DNA from: Mycobacterium gastri
Lineage (GTDB): Bacteria > Actinomycetota > Actinomycetes > Mycobacteriales > Mycobacteriaceae
DNA length: 57,774 nt
Reading direction: 5' to 3'
NCBI RefSeq assembly: GCF_002102175.1
Contig: NZ_LQOX01000122.1
Coordinates: 1 to 57,774, forward strand
Shown: piece after piece, positions 12,026-21,566 of the stretch
How the letters are laid out: each line of letters begins with the position of its first letter
How positions within the stretch are numbered: position 1 is the first letter of the stretch
Notes under the pieces: generated by a model
Seen by the model: the letters and a program-made list of their open reading frames with translations, nothing else
Database searches by the model: none
What the model was told of the DNA's origin: nothing
Translations under genes and position numbers: made by a program

Positions 12026-12096
12026 TTGTCAACCGTATTCGAGGGCTGTTTAGCCGCGGGGCGCGCGGGTAGGTTGCAACCACAGAAGGGTGGCTG

Positions 12097-12726
12097 ATGG
12101 GAAGACGGATCCGGCCGCTGCTGTGGTGCTGCGCGGTGGCGCTGACGGCGGCGTGCACACGCGTGGTGGACGGTGAGGTGCTGCCCCCGTATGGCGCCTA
12201 CCCGCTGGATGTGCTCAACGTCGACGCGGTGCTGTTGGACCAGTCGAGGATGCGCGCGATCACCGGCGCCGGCGACGACCTGACGATCGTGCCGTCGACG
12301 GACGGCAAACACCCGGTCGACATCGACGCCCTCGCAGACACCCTGCCCCGGGAATGCCGGTTCATCTACGCCGAGACGGCAATCTTCGGGCCCGACATCG
12401 CAGGGTTCCACAAGATCACCTTCCAGGACCCGCCCGAAGGTGCCCTGATCTCCGAGGGCGCCGCGGTGTATCGGGCGCCCGACATCGCCCGGCACGCCTT
12501 CGACGCGCTGGTGGCGACCGTGGGAAGTTGCGCAACTAGTTCCAGTGGCTCGCTGCTGGTCAGCACGTGGCATGTCGACGGCGACTCGCTGCACATCCGG
12601 CCCGGCGACTGCGGCCGCGACTACCGCGTCCTGTCGGTGACCTTGCTGGAAGTCACCTTCTGCGGTTTCCCCGAATCGGTGCCCGACATCCTGATGACGA
12701 ACATGGCCGCCAACGTGCCGCACTAA
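12097..12726 (+). CDS. lpqA: lipoprotein LpqA-like, PknH-like sensor fold
   Basis: A 209-residue exported lipoprotein. The N-terminus is a short signal peptide ending in the lipobox LTAAC at residues 17-21. The rest resembles the PknH extracellular sensor domain, with paired cysteines and a repeated segment around the CATSSSG and [19 protein letters not shown] motifs. It should sit on the outer face of the membrane; its ligand is unknown. It converges with mnmA and overlaps its stop by four bases. In M. tuberculosis lpqA is followed by ESX/PPE genes, which are missing here. Confidence 0.85.
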   Translation: MGRRIRPLLWCCAVALTAACTRVVDGEVLPPYGAYPLDVLNVDAVLLDQSRMRAITGAGDDLTIVPSTDGKHPVDIDALADTLPRECRFIYAETAIFGPDIAGFHKITFQDPPEGALISEGAAVYRAPDIARHAFDALVATVGSCATSSSGSLLVSTWHVDGDSLHIRPGDCGRDYRVLSVTLLEVTFCGFPESVPDILMTNMAANVPH

Positions 12727-13817
12727 GTCACTGCGGACGAGCAGGCCGACGTGGCCGCGATAGTGGCGCTGCCGAGCACCTCGTCACCGCCGGGATCCGG
12801 CCGGTAGAGCACCACCGTCTGGCCGCGGGCCACCCCGCGCAGCGGCGCATGCAATCGAACCATCAGCTCATCGTCAGCCAATTCTACTGTCGCACTTGCG
12901 GTTTCACCGTGAGCACGCACCTGTACCGCGCATTGGACCGGACCCACCGGTGCGGCTCCAGCGGTGAACACCGGTGCTCGTCCGGTCAGCGCGCGCACGT
13001 CGAGTTCGGACACGTCACCCACCCGGACAGTCCCGGTGTCGGCGTCGATCGCGGTGACGTAGCGCGGGCGGCCGTCGGGACCGGGGCCCGGGATACCAAG
13101 GCCTTTGCGCTGGCCGATGGTGAACCCGTGCACACCGTCATGGGTGGCCAGCACGGCGCCGCCCGCATCGACGACGACGCCCCGGCGAACGCCGATGCGC
13201 GCACCGAGGAATGCCCGGGTGTCGCCGGAGGGAATGAAGCAGATGTCGTGGCTGTCGGGTTTGTCGGCAACCGCCAGGCCGCGGCGGGCCGCCTCCGCCC
13301 GAATCTGCGGCTTGGGAGTGTCTCCGATCGGGAACAGCGCATGGCGCAGCTGGTGCGCGGTCAGCACGGCCAGCACGTAGGACTGGTCCTTGTCGCGGTC
13401 GACGGCGCGGCGCAGCCGTCCGCCTGACAGCCGGGCATAGTGGCCGGTGGCCACCGCGTCGAAACCCAACGCCAGCGCCCGGGTCAACAGTGCCGAGAAC
13501 TTGATCCGCTGATTGCATCGGACGCAGGGGTTGGGGGTTTCTCCGCGACCGTAGGACGACACGAAGTCGTCGATCACGTCGGCGCTGAACGTCTCGGCGA
13601 AATCCCAGACGTAGAACGGTATTCCGAGTACATCGGCGACCCGGCGCGCGTCCGAGGCGTCCTCTCTGGAGCAACAGCCCCGCGATCCGGTGCGCAGCGT
13701 TCCCGGTGCCGTCGACAGCGCGAGGTGCACGCCGACCACGTCGTGTCCGGCATCGACCATGCGGGCGGTCGCGACCGAGGAGTCGACGCCGCCGCTCATC
13801 GCGGCGAGGACTTTCAC
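12723..13817 (-). CDS. mnmA: tRNA-specific 2-thiouridylase
   Basis: MnmA makes 2-thiouridine at the wobble position of tRNAs for Lys, Glu and Gln, using sulfur from the desulfurase encoded just upstream. The 364-residue protein shows the PP-loop SGGVDSS at 8-14, Cys101 in NPCVRCNQ and Cys193 in DSHDICFIP, the pair that carries the persulfide. The open frame extends 71 codons upstream, but the GTG at 13817 gives the conserved KVLAAMSGG start and overlaps the iscS stop by four bases (GTGA), which argues for coupled translation of the two sulfur-transfer enzymes. Confidence 0.95.
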   Translation of the reverse strand: MKVLAAMSGGVDSSVATARMVDAGHDVVGVHLALSTAPGTLRTGSRGCCSREDASDARRVADVLGIPFYVWDFAETFSADVIDDFVSSYGRGETPNPCVRCNQRIKFSALLTRALALGFDAVATGHYARLSGGRLRRAVDRDKDQSYVLAVLTAHQLRHALFPIGDTPKPQIRAEAARRGLAVADKPDSHDICFIPSGDTRAFLGARIGVRRGVVVDAGGAVLATHDGVHGFTIGQRKGLGIPGPGPDGRPRYVTAIDADTGTVRVGDVSELDVRALTGRAPVFTAGAAPVGPVQCAVQVRAHGETASATVELADDELMVRLHAPLRGVARGQTVVLYRPDPGGDEVLGSATIAATSACSSAVT

Positions 13818-14995
13818 CACGAGGCTCCCGCGGCGGCCAGGGCGGCTCCGCGAGCGCGGGCGACGGCCGCGGGCAGTACCCGCAATGCCGCATCGACATC
13901 CGCGTCGACACTGGTGTGCCCCAAGGAAAGACGCAACGACCCGCGGGCGCTGGCGGGGTCGGCCCCCATCGCGATCAACACGTGCGACGGCTGGGCCACG
14001 CCGGCGGTGCAGGCCGATCCAGTCGAACACTCAATCCCGTTGGCGTCCAACAACATCAGCAGCGCATCGCCTTCGCAGCCGTGGAAGGTGAAGTGCGCGT
14101 TGCCCGGAAGCCGCATCGCGCCGCAGGCACCGTTGAGACGCACATCGTCGATTTCGGCGAGCACCCCCTCGACCAGCCGATCCCGCAGCAGCCGCAGCCG
14201 GGGGCTGTTGGCCTCCAATCCGTCCACGGCGACGGCCGCCGCAGCGGCCATTCCGACCGCACCGGCGACGTCGGGAGTACCGGACCGAATATCGCGTTCC
14301 TGGCCACCGCCGTGCAGCAACGGCACACAGGCGGCGTTGCGGCGCAGCAACAGCGCGCCGACGCCGGGCGGACCGCCGAACTTGTGCGCCGCCACACTCA
14401 TCGCCGACAACGTGCTCGCGCCGAAGTCGACCGGTACCTGTCCCACCGCCTGAATCGCGTCGCTGTGCATGGGCACGCCGAACTCGGCGGCGACGGCGGC
14501 CAGTTCGGCGGTCGGCATGATGGTGCCGACCTCGTTGTTGGCCCACATCACCGACACCAGCGCGACGTCGTCATGGCTCTGCAACGTCTCGCGCAGCGCG
14601 GTGGCCGACACCGAGCCGTCGGCAGCGGTGGGCAGCCAGCTCACCTGCGCACCCTCGTGCTCGACAAGCCAGTCCACCGCGTCGAGTACGGCGTGGTGTT
14701 CCACCTGCGAGGTGACGATGCGCCGACGGCCCGGCTGCTCGTCACGGCGCGCCCAGTAGATCCCCTTGACGGCCAGGTTGTCGCTCTCGGTACCGCCTGC
14801 GGTGAAGATCACCTCCGAGGGGCGGGCGCCGAGCTTGTCCGCGATCAGCTCCCGGGATTCCTCGATCCGCCGGCGCGCCGCACGTCCGGCGGTGTGCAGC
14901 GACGACGCATTGCCGACGGCGCCGAGCGCGACCGTCATCGCCTCGATGGCGGCGGGGTGCATCGGGGTGGTGGCGGCGTGATCCAGGTAGACCAT
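13814..14995 (-). CDS. iscS: cysteine desulfurase (IscS/NifS type)
   Basis: A 393-residue PLP enzyme that takes sulfur from cysteine for iron-sulfur clusters and tRNA thiolation. It has HAATTP at the N-terminus, the PLP lysine at 205 in HKFGGPPG, a histidine pair VEHHAVLD near 99-105, and the flexible loop STGSACTAG with the persulfide cysteine at about 329. The upstream frame adds 18 residues, but the ATG at 14995 gives the standard start [11 protein letters not shown]. It overlaps mnmA by four bases, so one transcript probably supplies both enzymes. The amidohydrolase-like gene ends 94 bases upstream. Confidence 0.95.
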   Translation of the reverse strand: MVYLDHAATTPMHPAAIEAMTVALGAVGNASSLHTAGRAARRRIEESRELIADKLGARPSEVIFTAGGTESDNLAVKGIYWARRDEQPGRRRIVTSQVEHHAVLDAVDWLVEHEGAQVSWLPTAADGSVSATALRETLQSHDDVALVSVMWANNEVGTIMPTAELAAVAAEFGVPMHSDAIQAVGQVPVDFGASTLSAMSVAAHKFGGPPGVGALLLRRNAACVPLLHGGGQERDIRSGTPDVAGAVGMAAAAAVAVDGLEANSPRLRLLRDRLVEGVLAEIDDVRLNGACGAMRLPGNAHFTFHGCEGDALLMLLDANGIECSTGSACTAGVAQPSHVLIAMGADPASARGSLRLSLGHTSVDADVDAALRVLPAAVARARGAALAAAGASW

Positions 14996-15089
14996 GACCC
15001 GGCCCACGATACCGGCCGGGCCCGAAGACCCGGAATTTCTGGGCAGCATGCAACGGGGGCGGGCCGGCGACCAGGACTGCGCGCACCCC

Positions 15090-16025
15090 CTAATCGGCGT
15101 CGGACAGTCCGAGCAACCGGGCGGCGTTGCGCCAGAGCCAGTGCTCGAGGGTGCTCGGATCCAACGGCAGTGCCCGCATCTCGTCGCAGAGTTGGCGATG
15201 CGGAAGGTTCAGCAGAAACCCGCCGGTGCCATAGAGCACCTTGTGGCGGATCGTGTTCTGCCCGAATCGCATCAGGGCCTCCCAACCGGCCCCCGGTGCG
15301 GCGAAGTACTTGGGCCGGTGCGCGGCGAGTTCGAGGTACACATTGGGGTGCTTCCAGGCGATCAGGCATGCCTCGAGCACCCATGGGTAGCCGCCGTGGC
15401 TCATCACGATGGTCAGTTCCGGAAAGCGGCCCGCGACGTCGTCGATGTGCCGGGGATGCCCGAGGTCGCTGGGCCGGGTCCGGGTCCAGTTGGCCGAAGT
15501 GTGGATGCTCAGCGGCACTCCGAGGTCGACACACTTGGCGTAGTACGGGAAGTATGCGGGGTCCGATGCCGGTCGACCGATCATGAAGGGCCGCAGGCTG
15601 AGTCCGCGGAATCCACGGTCGGTGATCCAGTGCTCGAATTGGTCGAGCGCCGCGGCGCCGCCCATGATGTCGGCCCCGGCGAACAGGATGAACCGATCCG
15701 GGTGTCGGGCGGCGAGCGCGGCCACTGACTCGTTGTGCACGAACGTCACGCCGCAGGTGGAGCGTTCGTCGAAGCCGGTGATGAGACTCTGGCGGATGCC
15801 GGCGGCATCGAGCTGGGCAAGGATGGCATCGTCGCTACGCCGAAGCGATTCCGCGTAGGAGTTGAACTGCTCGGCGGTCACCGGGGTCTTGGTGAACACC
15901 TCGAGATACGGGAGTTGTTCGGGCGGGAAGCCGGCACACAAGTCGTCGATGATCTCGGCAGCGGGCACGATGGGCGCCCACATGTCAATGATCCCGTCGG
16001 GCAACGTCTTCCCCTTCCGCGACAA
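15090..16025 (-). CDS. amidohydrolase-2 family protein lacking the HxH metal motif
   Basis: A 311-residue TIM-barrel protein of the amidohydrolase-related family that includes ACMSD and resorcylate decarboxylases. It retains LSIHTSANW and [11 protein letters not shown], which carry the later metal histidines, but the first motif reads IIDMWAP (12-18) where active members have D-x-H-x-H, and the usual Asp of the C-terminal GTDYP motif is replaced in YGTGGF. It may therefore be metal-free, use another mechanism, or be non-catalytic. It lies between the acyltransferase and iscS genes on the same strand, a place where I recall nothing in M. tuberculosis. Confidence 0.75.
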   Translation of the reverse strand: MSRKGKTLPDGIIDMWAPIVPAAEIIDDLCAGFPPEQLPYLEVFTKTPVTAEQFNSYAESLRRSDDAILAQLDAAGIRQSLITGFDERSTCGVTFVHNESVAALAARHPDRFILFAGADIMGGAAALDQFEHWITDRGFRGLSLRPFMIGRPASDPAYFPYYAKCVDLGVPLSIHTSANWTRTRPSDLGHPRHIDDVAGRFPELTIVMSHGGYPWVLEACLIAWKHPNVYLELAAHRPKYFAAPGAGWEALMRFGQNTIRHKVLYGTGGFLLNLPHRQLCDEMRALPLDPSTLEHWLWRNAARLLGLSDAD

Positions 16026-16188
16026 GGTTGGGCAGCGAACGGCACGCTCTGCCGAAACTTACCCTGTTGCCGCGGTTCTCGGCGTGTCGTCGCAACCGGT
16101 TAAGTGTCGCGTCGATGGCGGGCCCAGTGGGCTCCCCCGTGAAACGTTCGGCTGGCTTCGGCTCGCCCGGGCGCTGCCCTCGAGGCCC

Positions 16189-17010
16189 TCAAGCCACCAG
16201 TGCCGGCCGGTGACCCGGGAGCTGCGCCCCCGCATGCACCGCATACCGGCACCGTGCGGCCAACGTTCGGCGATCGGTACCCGGCAGTTGCAGGGACCCG
16301 ACATGCACCCGGGTCACCGTGCGGCGCACGGCCAGCACCCGGCACACCGACCGTGCCAACGTGTCGTGGCCCACGTAGGCGGGAGTGGTCGACACGCTGC
16401 CGTCGACGCGGTGATACGTGAGCCACAGGGGCTGCACCGGGCGCCCGGCATCGACGGCGGCCTGAAACATCGCCGGGTAGAAGCTCCCCGACGCCAGCCC
16501 GCACCAGGTGGTGCCCTCCGGGAAGGCCACGACAGTCTGACCGGCGCGCAACCTGCGGGCGACGGTGTCAACCACCTCGGGAAGCCGGCGTAGGCTGGCC
16601 CGCTCGATCGGGATGATCTTCAGCAGGCGGGCCAGCATCCCGATCGCGGGTCCGCTGAACATGTCGGCACGGGCGACGAACGACCCGGGCAACACCGCAC
16701 CGATAGCGAAGACGTCCAGCCACGACATGTGATTGCTGACCACCAGGACGCCGCGCAGGTTGCGAATCGGGTTGCCCGACACGGTGATCCGGACGCCAAA
16801 ACAGCGCAACACCAACCGGCAATAGGCGCGTTGCACGTGGGCGCGACCGGGCAGCGGCACACCCAGCAGGGGCAGGCCCGGCGCCAACAGCAGCGCCAGC
16901 GTGAGGCGCAGCGCTACCCGCAGCCGCGCACAACCGGCGGTGTCGCCCAGGCCCACGCAGCTGATATCACATGATGCGCGAGGAAGCCAGCAGTGCCCGG
17001 CACTGTTCAT
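16189..17010 (-). CDS. PlsC-type 1-acyl-glycerol-3-phosphate acyltransferase-like protein (Rv3026c-like)
   Basis: A 273-residue membrane-associated acyltransferase. A hydrophobic segment LALLLAPGLPLLGVPL follows a short N-terminal part, then the acyltransferase block NHMSWLDVF (HxxxxD variant NHMSWLD) and the second block FPEGTTWCG. These are blocks I and III of the PlsC/OlsA family, which transfers a second acyl chain to a lyso-lipid. The upstream frame extends 51 codons, but the ATG at 17010 overlaps the stop of the GNAT gene (TGATG). The coupling of an OlsB-like and an OlsA-like enzyme suggests a two-step N- then O-acylation; the product is not known. Confidence 0.85.
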   Translation of the reverse strand: MNSAGHCWLPRASCDISCVGLGDTAGCARLRVALRLTLALLLAPGLPLLGVPLPGRAHVQRAYCRLVLRCFGVRITVSGNPIRNLRGVLVVSNHMSWLDVFAIGAVLPGSFVARADMFSGPAIGMLARLLKIIPIERASLRRLPEVVDTVARRLRAGQTVVAFPEGTTWCGLASGSFYPAMFQAAVDAGRPVQPLWLTYHRVDGSVSTTPAYVGHDTLARSVCRVLAVRRTVTRVHVGSLQLPGTDRRTLAARCRYAVHAGAQLPGHRPALVA

Positions 17011-17876
17011 CAGCGAGCCCCGCCGGCCATCCCGCCAGCCATCTCTGAGGCCACCGCCACCGACCGCAGCCGTTTCAGGTAGCGGGTATCGGCGTGACGC
17101 TTGTCCAGCAGCACGCAGAAATCGCCGACCCCGAAGGCCGGGTCGTGCGCGGGCTCGCCGCATACCCGGGCACCCAGCCGCAGGTAGCCACGCATCAGGG
17201 GCGGGACCGTCGGACGCCGCGGCGGGGCAATATCGTCCAGGCCCTTGCCGCCGATACGCACCGGCCGGTAGGGGTATACCCGGTACCGCGCCGCGTGCCG
17301 GACCCGCACGAAGTCGCGCACGCCGCGGATCTGACTACCGGGTGCGTGACCTTCCGAGCGCTCCGGGCCGTTTCCGTCGATAGGCACCGACACGCAGCCG
17401 GTCACGGAGTCGTAGTCGCACCGGTCCAGGTAGGCCAGGATGCCCGCCCACATCAGCAGCACCACCGCGCCGTTGCGGTGACCGTCGCGCACCGCCGCGC
17501 GGCCCATCTCGACCAACGACGGCCGCAGCGGGTCGAATGCGCGCACGTCGAATTCAGTGGCGGTATACAGACCTCCCGCGGCGATGGCGCCCGCCGGCGG
17601 CAACATCCGGTAGCACCCCACCAGCTCACCGGTGTCGTCGTCGCGGACCAGCAGGTGGTCGCAGTACTCGTCGAAGCGGTCGACATCGCGGTGATCGATC
17701 GCCGACGGCACCGCGAACCCGGGCGTGCTGCTGAAGACGTCGTATCGAAGTTGTTGCGCGGCCTCGATCAAAGCGTCGTCGGTGGTCAGCAACAGGGAAT
17801 AGCGTGGCCCCGAGGATGATCCGGTCGCCGGACCGTGCGGTTTGTCGCTGGGTATGAGGACAGATGCGATGCTCAT
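17010..17876 (-). CDS. GNAT-fold acyltransferase, OlsB/hemolysin-like (Rv3027c-like)
   Basis: A 288-residue GNAT-superfamily protein. The pattern AAQQLRYDVFSSTPGF, then DRFDEYCDHLLVRDD, then ELVGCYRMLPP and FDPLRPSLVEMGRAAV is that of the OlsB/autoinducer-synthase-like branch, which uses acyl-ACP or acyl-CoA and N-acylates an amino-containing acceptor such as ornithine. It is first in a two-gene unit with the PlsC-like enzyme, overlapping by one base (TGATG). The divergent promoter region faces the TetR gene. The substrate pair is inferred from family only. Confidence 0.8.
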   Translation of the reverse strand: MSIASVLIPSDKPHGPATGSSSGPRYSLLLTTDDALIEAAQQLRYDVFSSTPGFAVPSAIDHRDVDRFDEYCDHLLVRDDDTGELVGCYRMLPPAGAIAAGGLYTATEFDVRAFDPLRPSLVEMGRAAVRDGHRNGAVVLLMWAGILAYLDRCDYDSVTGCVSVPIDGNGPERSEGHAPGSQIRGVRDFVRVRHAARYRVYPYRPVRIGGKGLDDIAPPRRPTVPPLMRGYLRLGARVCGEPAHDPAFGVGDFCVLLDKRHADTRYLKRLRSVAVASEMAGGMAGGAR

Positions 17877-17974
17877 GTCACCAACGTGGCGCAGCCGGTC
17901 AGCTAATCGGCATCGGCGCTGTGACGGGCCGGTGCACGTCAGGTGACAACATGTCGCAGCACCGATCCTTGCCG

Positions 17975-17987
17975 AATTTTGAAAATT
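17975..17987. promoter_or_regulatory. AT-rich palindrome, candidate TetR operator
   Basis: AATTTTGAAAATT is a perfect inverted repeat (six bases, one-base centre), 18 bases upstream of the TetR start codon and about 100 bases upstream of the divergent GNAT gene. A flanking TGAA-N6-TTCA pair overlaps it (17979-17992). Its AT-richness stands out from the surrounding DNA. The short distance to the ATG fits autorepression. Confidence 0.5.
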
Positions 17988-18005
17988 GATTCAGTATCTT
18001 GTGCC

Positions 18006-18644
18006 ATGGCCCACGTTCCCGGATACGCAAAGCGCCACCGGACGCGCGCTTCGATTCTGGACGCCGCACTGGCCGAGGCCAGTGAACGCGGACTGCACCG
18101 GGCATCGGTGACCGGAATCGCGGCGCGGGCCAATACCGCGGTGGGAAACCTGCACTACCACTTCGGTTCGCGCGCCGAGTTGTTGCGTGCGACGATGCGC
18201 AAGCTCATGTCGGATTTCTTCGCGCGGCTGGCCGCCTTCGAAGAGCAACCCCCGCAGCACGGCGGTGATTTCTTCGAACGTCACCGCACCGGCTTGCTGG
18301 CCTATGTCGACTACGTGCGCAGCAATCCCAGGCACATCCGGTTGGTCGACGAGATCAGGTTTCTCGAGCCCGAGTTGTATCGCCAGGGCATCAACGCCTG
18401 GGTCGGGCTGATTTCGGCGCGGCTGCGCGACGGCATCGCGGCCGGCTCGGTCCGGGCGATGAACGACGTCGAGATCGCCGCGCAGGCACACTTTTTGGTC
18501 GGCGCCCATCGGTTCCTCGAGGACCTGGTCACCGACGCGGGCCGGGAGGCAGAAGTCGTCGACGCCTACCTGCGGTTGGTACGCCGCGGGCTGGCCGCAG
18601 AACCCCAAGACACCCAAGACAGTCGAGAGGTCGACCATGACTGA
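18006..18644 (+). CDS. TetR-family transcriptional regulator
   Basis: A 212-residue TetR-type repressor. The N-terminal helix-turn-helix is clear: TRASILDAALAEASERG, then ASVTGIAARANTAVGNLHYHFGSRAELL. The C-terminal ligand domain has no assignable ligand. The ATG at 18006 is chosen because it gives the normal start of the HTH helix bundle and because upstream codons lie over the candidate operator. The monooxygenase starts eight bases before its stop, so regulator and target are coupled in one transcript. It probably controls the ketone/ester cassette in response to a substrate. Confidence 0.88.
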   Translation: MAHVPGYAKRHRTRASILDAALAEASERGLHRASVTGIAARANTAVGNLHYHFGSRAELLRATMRKLMSDFFARLAAFEEQPPQHGGDFFERHRTGLLAYVDYVRSNPRHIRLVDEIRFLEPELYRQGINAWVGLISARLRDGIAAGSVRAMNDVEIAAQAHFLVGAHRFLEDLVTDAGREAEVVDAYLRLVRRGLAAEPQDTQDSREVDHD

Positions 18645-20442
18645 GTTCGCCGGGAACGGATTCGACCCCGATGCGCTGCGCGCCAAATACCAACAGGAAC
18701 GCGACAAGCGCCTGCGCCCGGACGGCATACGTCAATATTTGGAAGTCGCGGGCGCATTCGCCCGCTTCGGCGACGACCCGTGGGCAGATCCCGGCTTTTC
18801 CCGCGATCCGATCACCGAAACGACCGACGTGGCGATCATCGGCGCCGGTTTCGGCGGACTGCTCATCGGTGCGCGGTGCCGAGAACTCGGCGTGGACGAT
18901 ATCCGGCTGATCGACAAGGCGGCCGACGTAGGCGGCACCTGGTACTGGAATCGCTACCCCGGCATCGCTTGTGACGTCGAGTCCTACATCTACCTGCCGC
19001 TGCTCGAGGAGCTCGGCTACGTCCCGACCGAGAAGTACGTCAAGGGAGCCGAAATCTTCGCCCACTGCCGGCGCATCGCCGAGCACTACGACCTGTACCG
19101 CAACGCGCGGCTGAACACCGAGGTCGCCGAGATCCGTTGGGACCCAAGCGACTCCCGCTGGGTGATCGCCACCAACCGCCATGACACGATCCGCGCCCGG
19201 TTCGTGGCGATGGCCAACGGGTACCTGCAGAAGCCGAAGCTTCCCGGCATCGACGGCATAACAACGTTCGGCGGCCACGCTTTTCATACCAGCCGCTGGG
19301 ATTACAGCTACACCGGCAAGAACCTCGAGCGGCTGTCCGACAAGCGGGTGGGCATTATCGGCACCGGCGCGACGGCGATCCAGTGCGTGCCCCGGCTGGC
19401 CGAGGCCGCGCAGCAGCTGTTCGTCTTCCAGCGCACCCCCTCAACGGTGGACGTACGGGCCAATCGGCCGACTGATGTGGATTGGGCGGGTTCGCTGCAG
19501 CCGGGCTGGCAACGGCATCGCATCGAGAACTTCCAAATCCTTACCGCGGGAGGCGAATCCGACGAAGACCTGGTCGACGACGCGTGGACCAGCCTGACCA
19601 AGAAGCTGCCCATCGTGCGCCACAACGCATCCGCGGTGCCCGGTCAGGCATCGCCGTTGGAGTTGGCCGACTTCGCGAAGATGGAAGAGATCCGCGCACG
19701 CATCGACGGGATCGTGGCCGATCCCGCCACCGCTGAGGCGCTCAAGCCCTGGTACGGATATTTCTGCAAGCGGCCCTGCTTCCATGACGAGTACCTGCAA
19801 GCTTTCAACCGCGACAACGTCACCCTGGTCGATACCCACGGGCAGGGTGTCGAGCAGATCACCGAGCAGGGTGTCGTCGTCGACGGCGTCGAATACCCGC
19901 TCGACTGTTTGATTTTCGCCACCGGGTTCGAGGTCGGAACCGAGTATTCCCAGCGAACCGGCTTCGAGGTGATCGGTCGTGACGGCCTGACGTTGACCGC
20001 CAAGTGGGCCGACGGCATCCGCACCTTCCACGGCCTGCACGTTCACGGCTTTCCGAACTGCTTCATCGAAAGCATTGCCCAGTCCGGCTTTACCGTGAAC
20101 TTTCCTTACCTGATCGACACCCAGTCCCAGCAGGTGGCCTGGGTGATCGCGTGGGCGCTGCGGCACGACGTGACCGAGGTGGAGGCCACCGCCAAGGCCG
20201 AAGCCGGGTGGGTGGACACCGTCGTGCAGCGCTCGACCGTGATAGCCGGACGGCGCGAGGCGTGCACCCCGGGCTACTACAACCGCGAGGGCCAAATCAG
20301 CGACAGGTTGCGGCAGGACAGCTTTTTCTTCGGCAGCCCAACGGAATACGCCGACATCCTCACGGCTTGGCGGGAGGCAGGCCAGCTCGACGGCCTCGCC
20401 ATGCGGATTTCGGCGCCCGCCGACCAGGAGGTCGCGTCATGA
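18637..20442 (+). CDS. type I Baeyer-Villiger monooxygenase (FAD/NADPH)
   Basis: A 601-residue flavoprotein that inserts oxygen next to a ketone carbonyl, giving an ester or lactone. The FAD Rossmann motif GAGFGG lies at 69-74, the NADPH Rossmann motif GTGATA at 242-247, and between them the family fingerprint FxGxxxHxxxW(D) fits exactly as [12 protein letters not shown] (211-222). The 60-residue N-terminal extension is typical of the phenylacetone-monooxygenase class. It overlaps the TetR gene by eight bases and the next small ORF by four. The neighbouring esterase could hydrolyse the product. The ketone substrate is unknown. Confidence 0.92.
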   Translation: MTEFAGNGFDPDALRAKYQQERDKRLRPDGIRQYLEVAGAFARFGDDPWADPGFSRDPITETTDVAIIGAGFGGLLIGARCRELGVDDIRLIDKAADVGGTWYWNRYPGIACDVESYIYLPLLEELGYVPTEKYVKGAEIFAHCRRIAEHYDLYRNARLNTEVAEIRWDPSDSRWVIATNRHDTIRARFVAMANGYLQKPKLPGIDGITTFGGHAFHTSRWDYSYTGKNLERLSDKRVGIIGTGATAIQCVPRLAEAAQQLFVFQRTPSTVDVRANRPTDVDWAGSLQPGWQRHRIENFQILTAGGESDEDLVDDAWTSLTKKLPIVRHNASAVPGQASPLELADFAKMEEIRARIDGIVADPATAEALKPWYGYFCKRPCFHDEYLQAFNRDNVTLVDTHGQGVEQITEQGVVVDGVEYPLDCLIFATGFEVGTEYSQRTGFEVIGRDGLTLTAKWADGIRTFHGLHVHGFPNCFIESIAQSGFTVNFPYLIDTQSQQVAWVIAWALRHDVTEVEATAKAEAGWVDTVVQRSTVIAGRREACTPGYYNREGQISDRLRQDSFFFGSPTEYADILTAWREAGQLDGLAMRISAPADQEVAS

Positions 20443-20543
20443 TCGGCGCCGGCTACGACGCCTCGCGGTACGACTCCCCCGGCGCCCGGAGCACCATCGA
20501 CCCCCTGGTCGCCGACTTCACCACCGACCCGGTTCGCGCCTGA
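20439..20543 (+). CDS. 34-residue small ORF coupled to the monooxygenase
   Basis: An unrecognised small ORF. Its ATG overlaps the monooxygenase stop (ATGA at 20439-20442), and its stop lies five bases before the esterase start. The peptide begins [16 protein letters not shown] and ends TDPVRA; it has no membrane segment or cysteine. Of the 33 codons after the start, 32 end in G or C, as strong a bias as in confirmed genes of this genome, which supports real coding. The GAGYD segment recalls the start of some SAM-methyltransferases, so a remnant is possible. Alternatively it may only couple ribosomes to the esterase, which has no good Shine-Dalgarno sequence of its own. Confidence 0.55.
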   Translation: MIGAGYDASRYDSPGARSTIDPLVADFTTDPVRA

Positions 20544-20548
20544 TCGCC

Positions 20549-21511
20549 GTGGGCCTGCAGATCGATCCGGAGGTGCTCGCCGAGTTGGCGTTGCTGAACA
20601 CGGGCGGTGCCGAATCCGAGCCGCCGCCGGTGGGCGATGTCGCGACCCGAAGAGCCAACAGCGAGCGCACGGTGGCCCAACTCATCGCGACCCGTCCGCT
20701 CATCACCGGCGTAGCAGTGCAGCACCATGCGATGGACACCGACGACGGTGCCGCGGTGGCGTTGCACTGGTACCACGCGACGACTGAGCAACCACCCGGT
20801 AGTGCGGTGCTCTATTTGCATGGTGGCGGAATGATTTTCGGCATGCGCGAACTGGGTGGCCTGTACGACTGGCTCGCGCGGCGCTACGTCGCCGACTCCG
20901 GTGTACCGATGCTGGTCGTCGACTATCGCATCGCACCGGAGGTTGCGCACCCGGTCCCGGTGCACGACTGCTTTGCCGCGTTGGGATGGCTGCTGGGCCA
21001 CGCCGGCGAACTGGGCGTCGATCCGGCCCGGGTGGCCGTGATGGGAGACAGCGCCGGCGGCGGGCTGGCCGCCGCGGTGTGCCTGATGGCCCGCGATCGC
21101 AGTGGTCCCGCAATCGCCCAGCAGCTGTTGATCTATCCGATGCTCGACGATCGCACCGCGCTACCGAACCCCGAACTGGTGCCGTTCGTCACCTGGACCT
21201 ATGACGACAACGTCACCGGCTGGCAGGCGCTGCTGGGCGAGAAAGCCGGCACCGACGGCATCAGTTGCTATGCGGCTGCGGCGCGGGCCAGCGATGTTTC
21301 GCGGCTACCGCCCACTTACATCGACGTGGGCGACCTCGACATCTTCCGGGACGAGGACATCGCCTACGCGCGCCGCCTGGCCGCCGCCGGCGTCCCGACC
21401 GAATTGCATGTGCATCCCGGTTGTCCGCACGCATTCGAAGGGATGGCTCCCAACGCCGCCGTATCCCGACGGGTGATCGCCGACCGCGTACGGCGGCTGC
21501 AGACAATCTAA
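20549..21511 (+). CDS. HSL-family alpha/beta hydrolase (esterase)
   Basis: A 320-residue esterase of the hormone-sensitive-lipase family. The oxyanion motif HGGG lies at 91-94, and the nucleophile elbow GDSAGG has Ser168. The acid is probably in VGDLDIFRDED and the histidine in HPGCPHAFEG. It should cleave short acyl esters in the cytosol; no signal peptide is seen. The start is GTG at 20549, five bases past the small ORF. Following a Baeyer-Villiger enzyme, it would hydrolyse the ester made from a ketone, as in known ketone catabolic operons. It converges with etfA across a strong hairpin. Confidence 0.88.
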   Translation: MGLQIDPEVLAELALLNTGGAESEPPPVGDVATRRANSERTVAQLIATRPLITGVAVQHHAMDTDDGAAVALHWYHATTEQPPGSAVLYLHGGGMIFGMRELGGLYDWLARRYVADSGVPMLVVDYRIAPEVAHPVPVHDCFAALGWLLGHAGELGVDPARVAVMGDSAGGGLAAAVCLMARDRSGPAIAQQLLIYPMLDDRTALPNPELVPFVTWTYDDNVTGWQALLGEKAGTDGISCYAAAARASDVSRLPPTYIDVGDLDIFRDEDIAYARRLAAAGVPTELHVHPGCPHAFEGMAPNAAVSRRVIADRVRRLQTI

Positions 21512-21523
21512 GACGCGTTGCCG

Positions 21524-21554
21524 GCCCGCCAGGATCGCGAGTGACCTGGCGGGC
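21524..21554. terminator. bidirectional terminator-like hairpin
   Basis: gcccgccagg (21524-21533) pairs perfectly with cctggcgggc (21545-21554) around an 11-base loop. It sits between the convergent esterase and etfA genes, so it could end both transcripts. Confidence 0.7.
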
Positions 21555-21566
21555 GGCTCGGGGCCA

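Noticed and set aside
13706..15586. 626-codon plus-strand open frame opposite mnmA and iscS
   Set aside because: It is antisense to two well-supported genes, has low-complexity Arg/Gly/Ala content and no family motif; long shadow frames are expected at this GC content.
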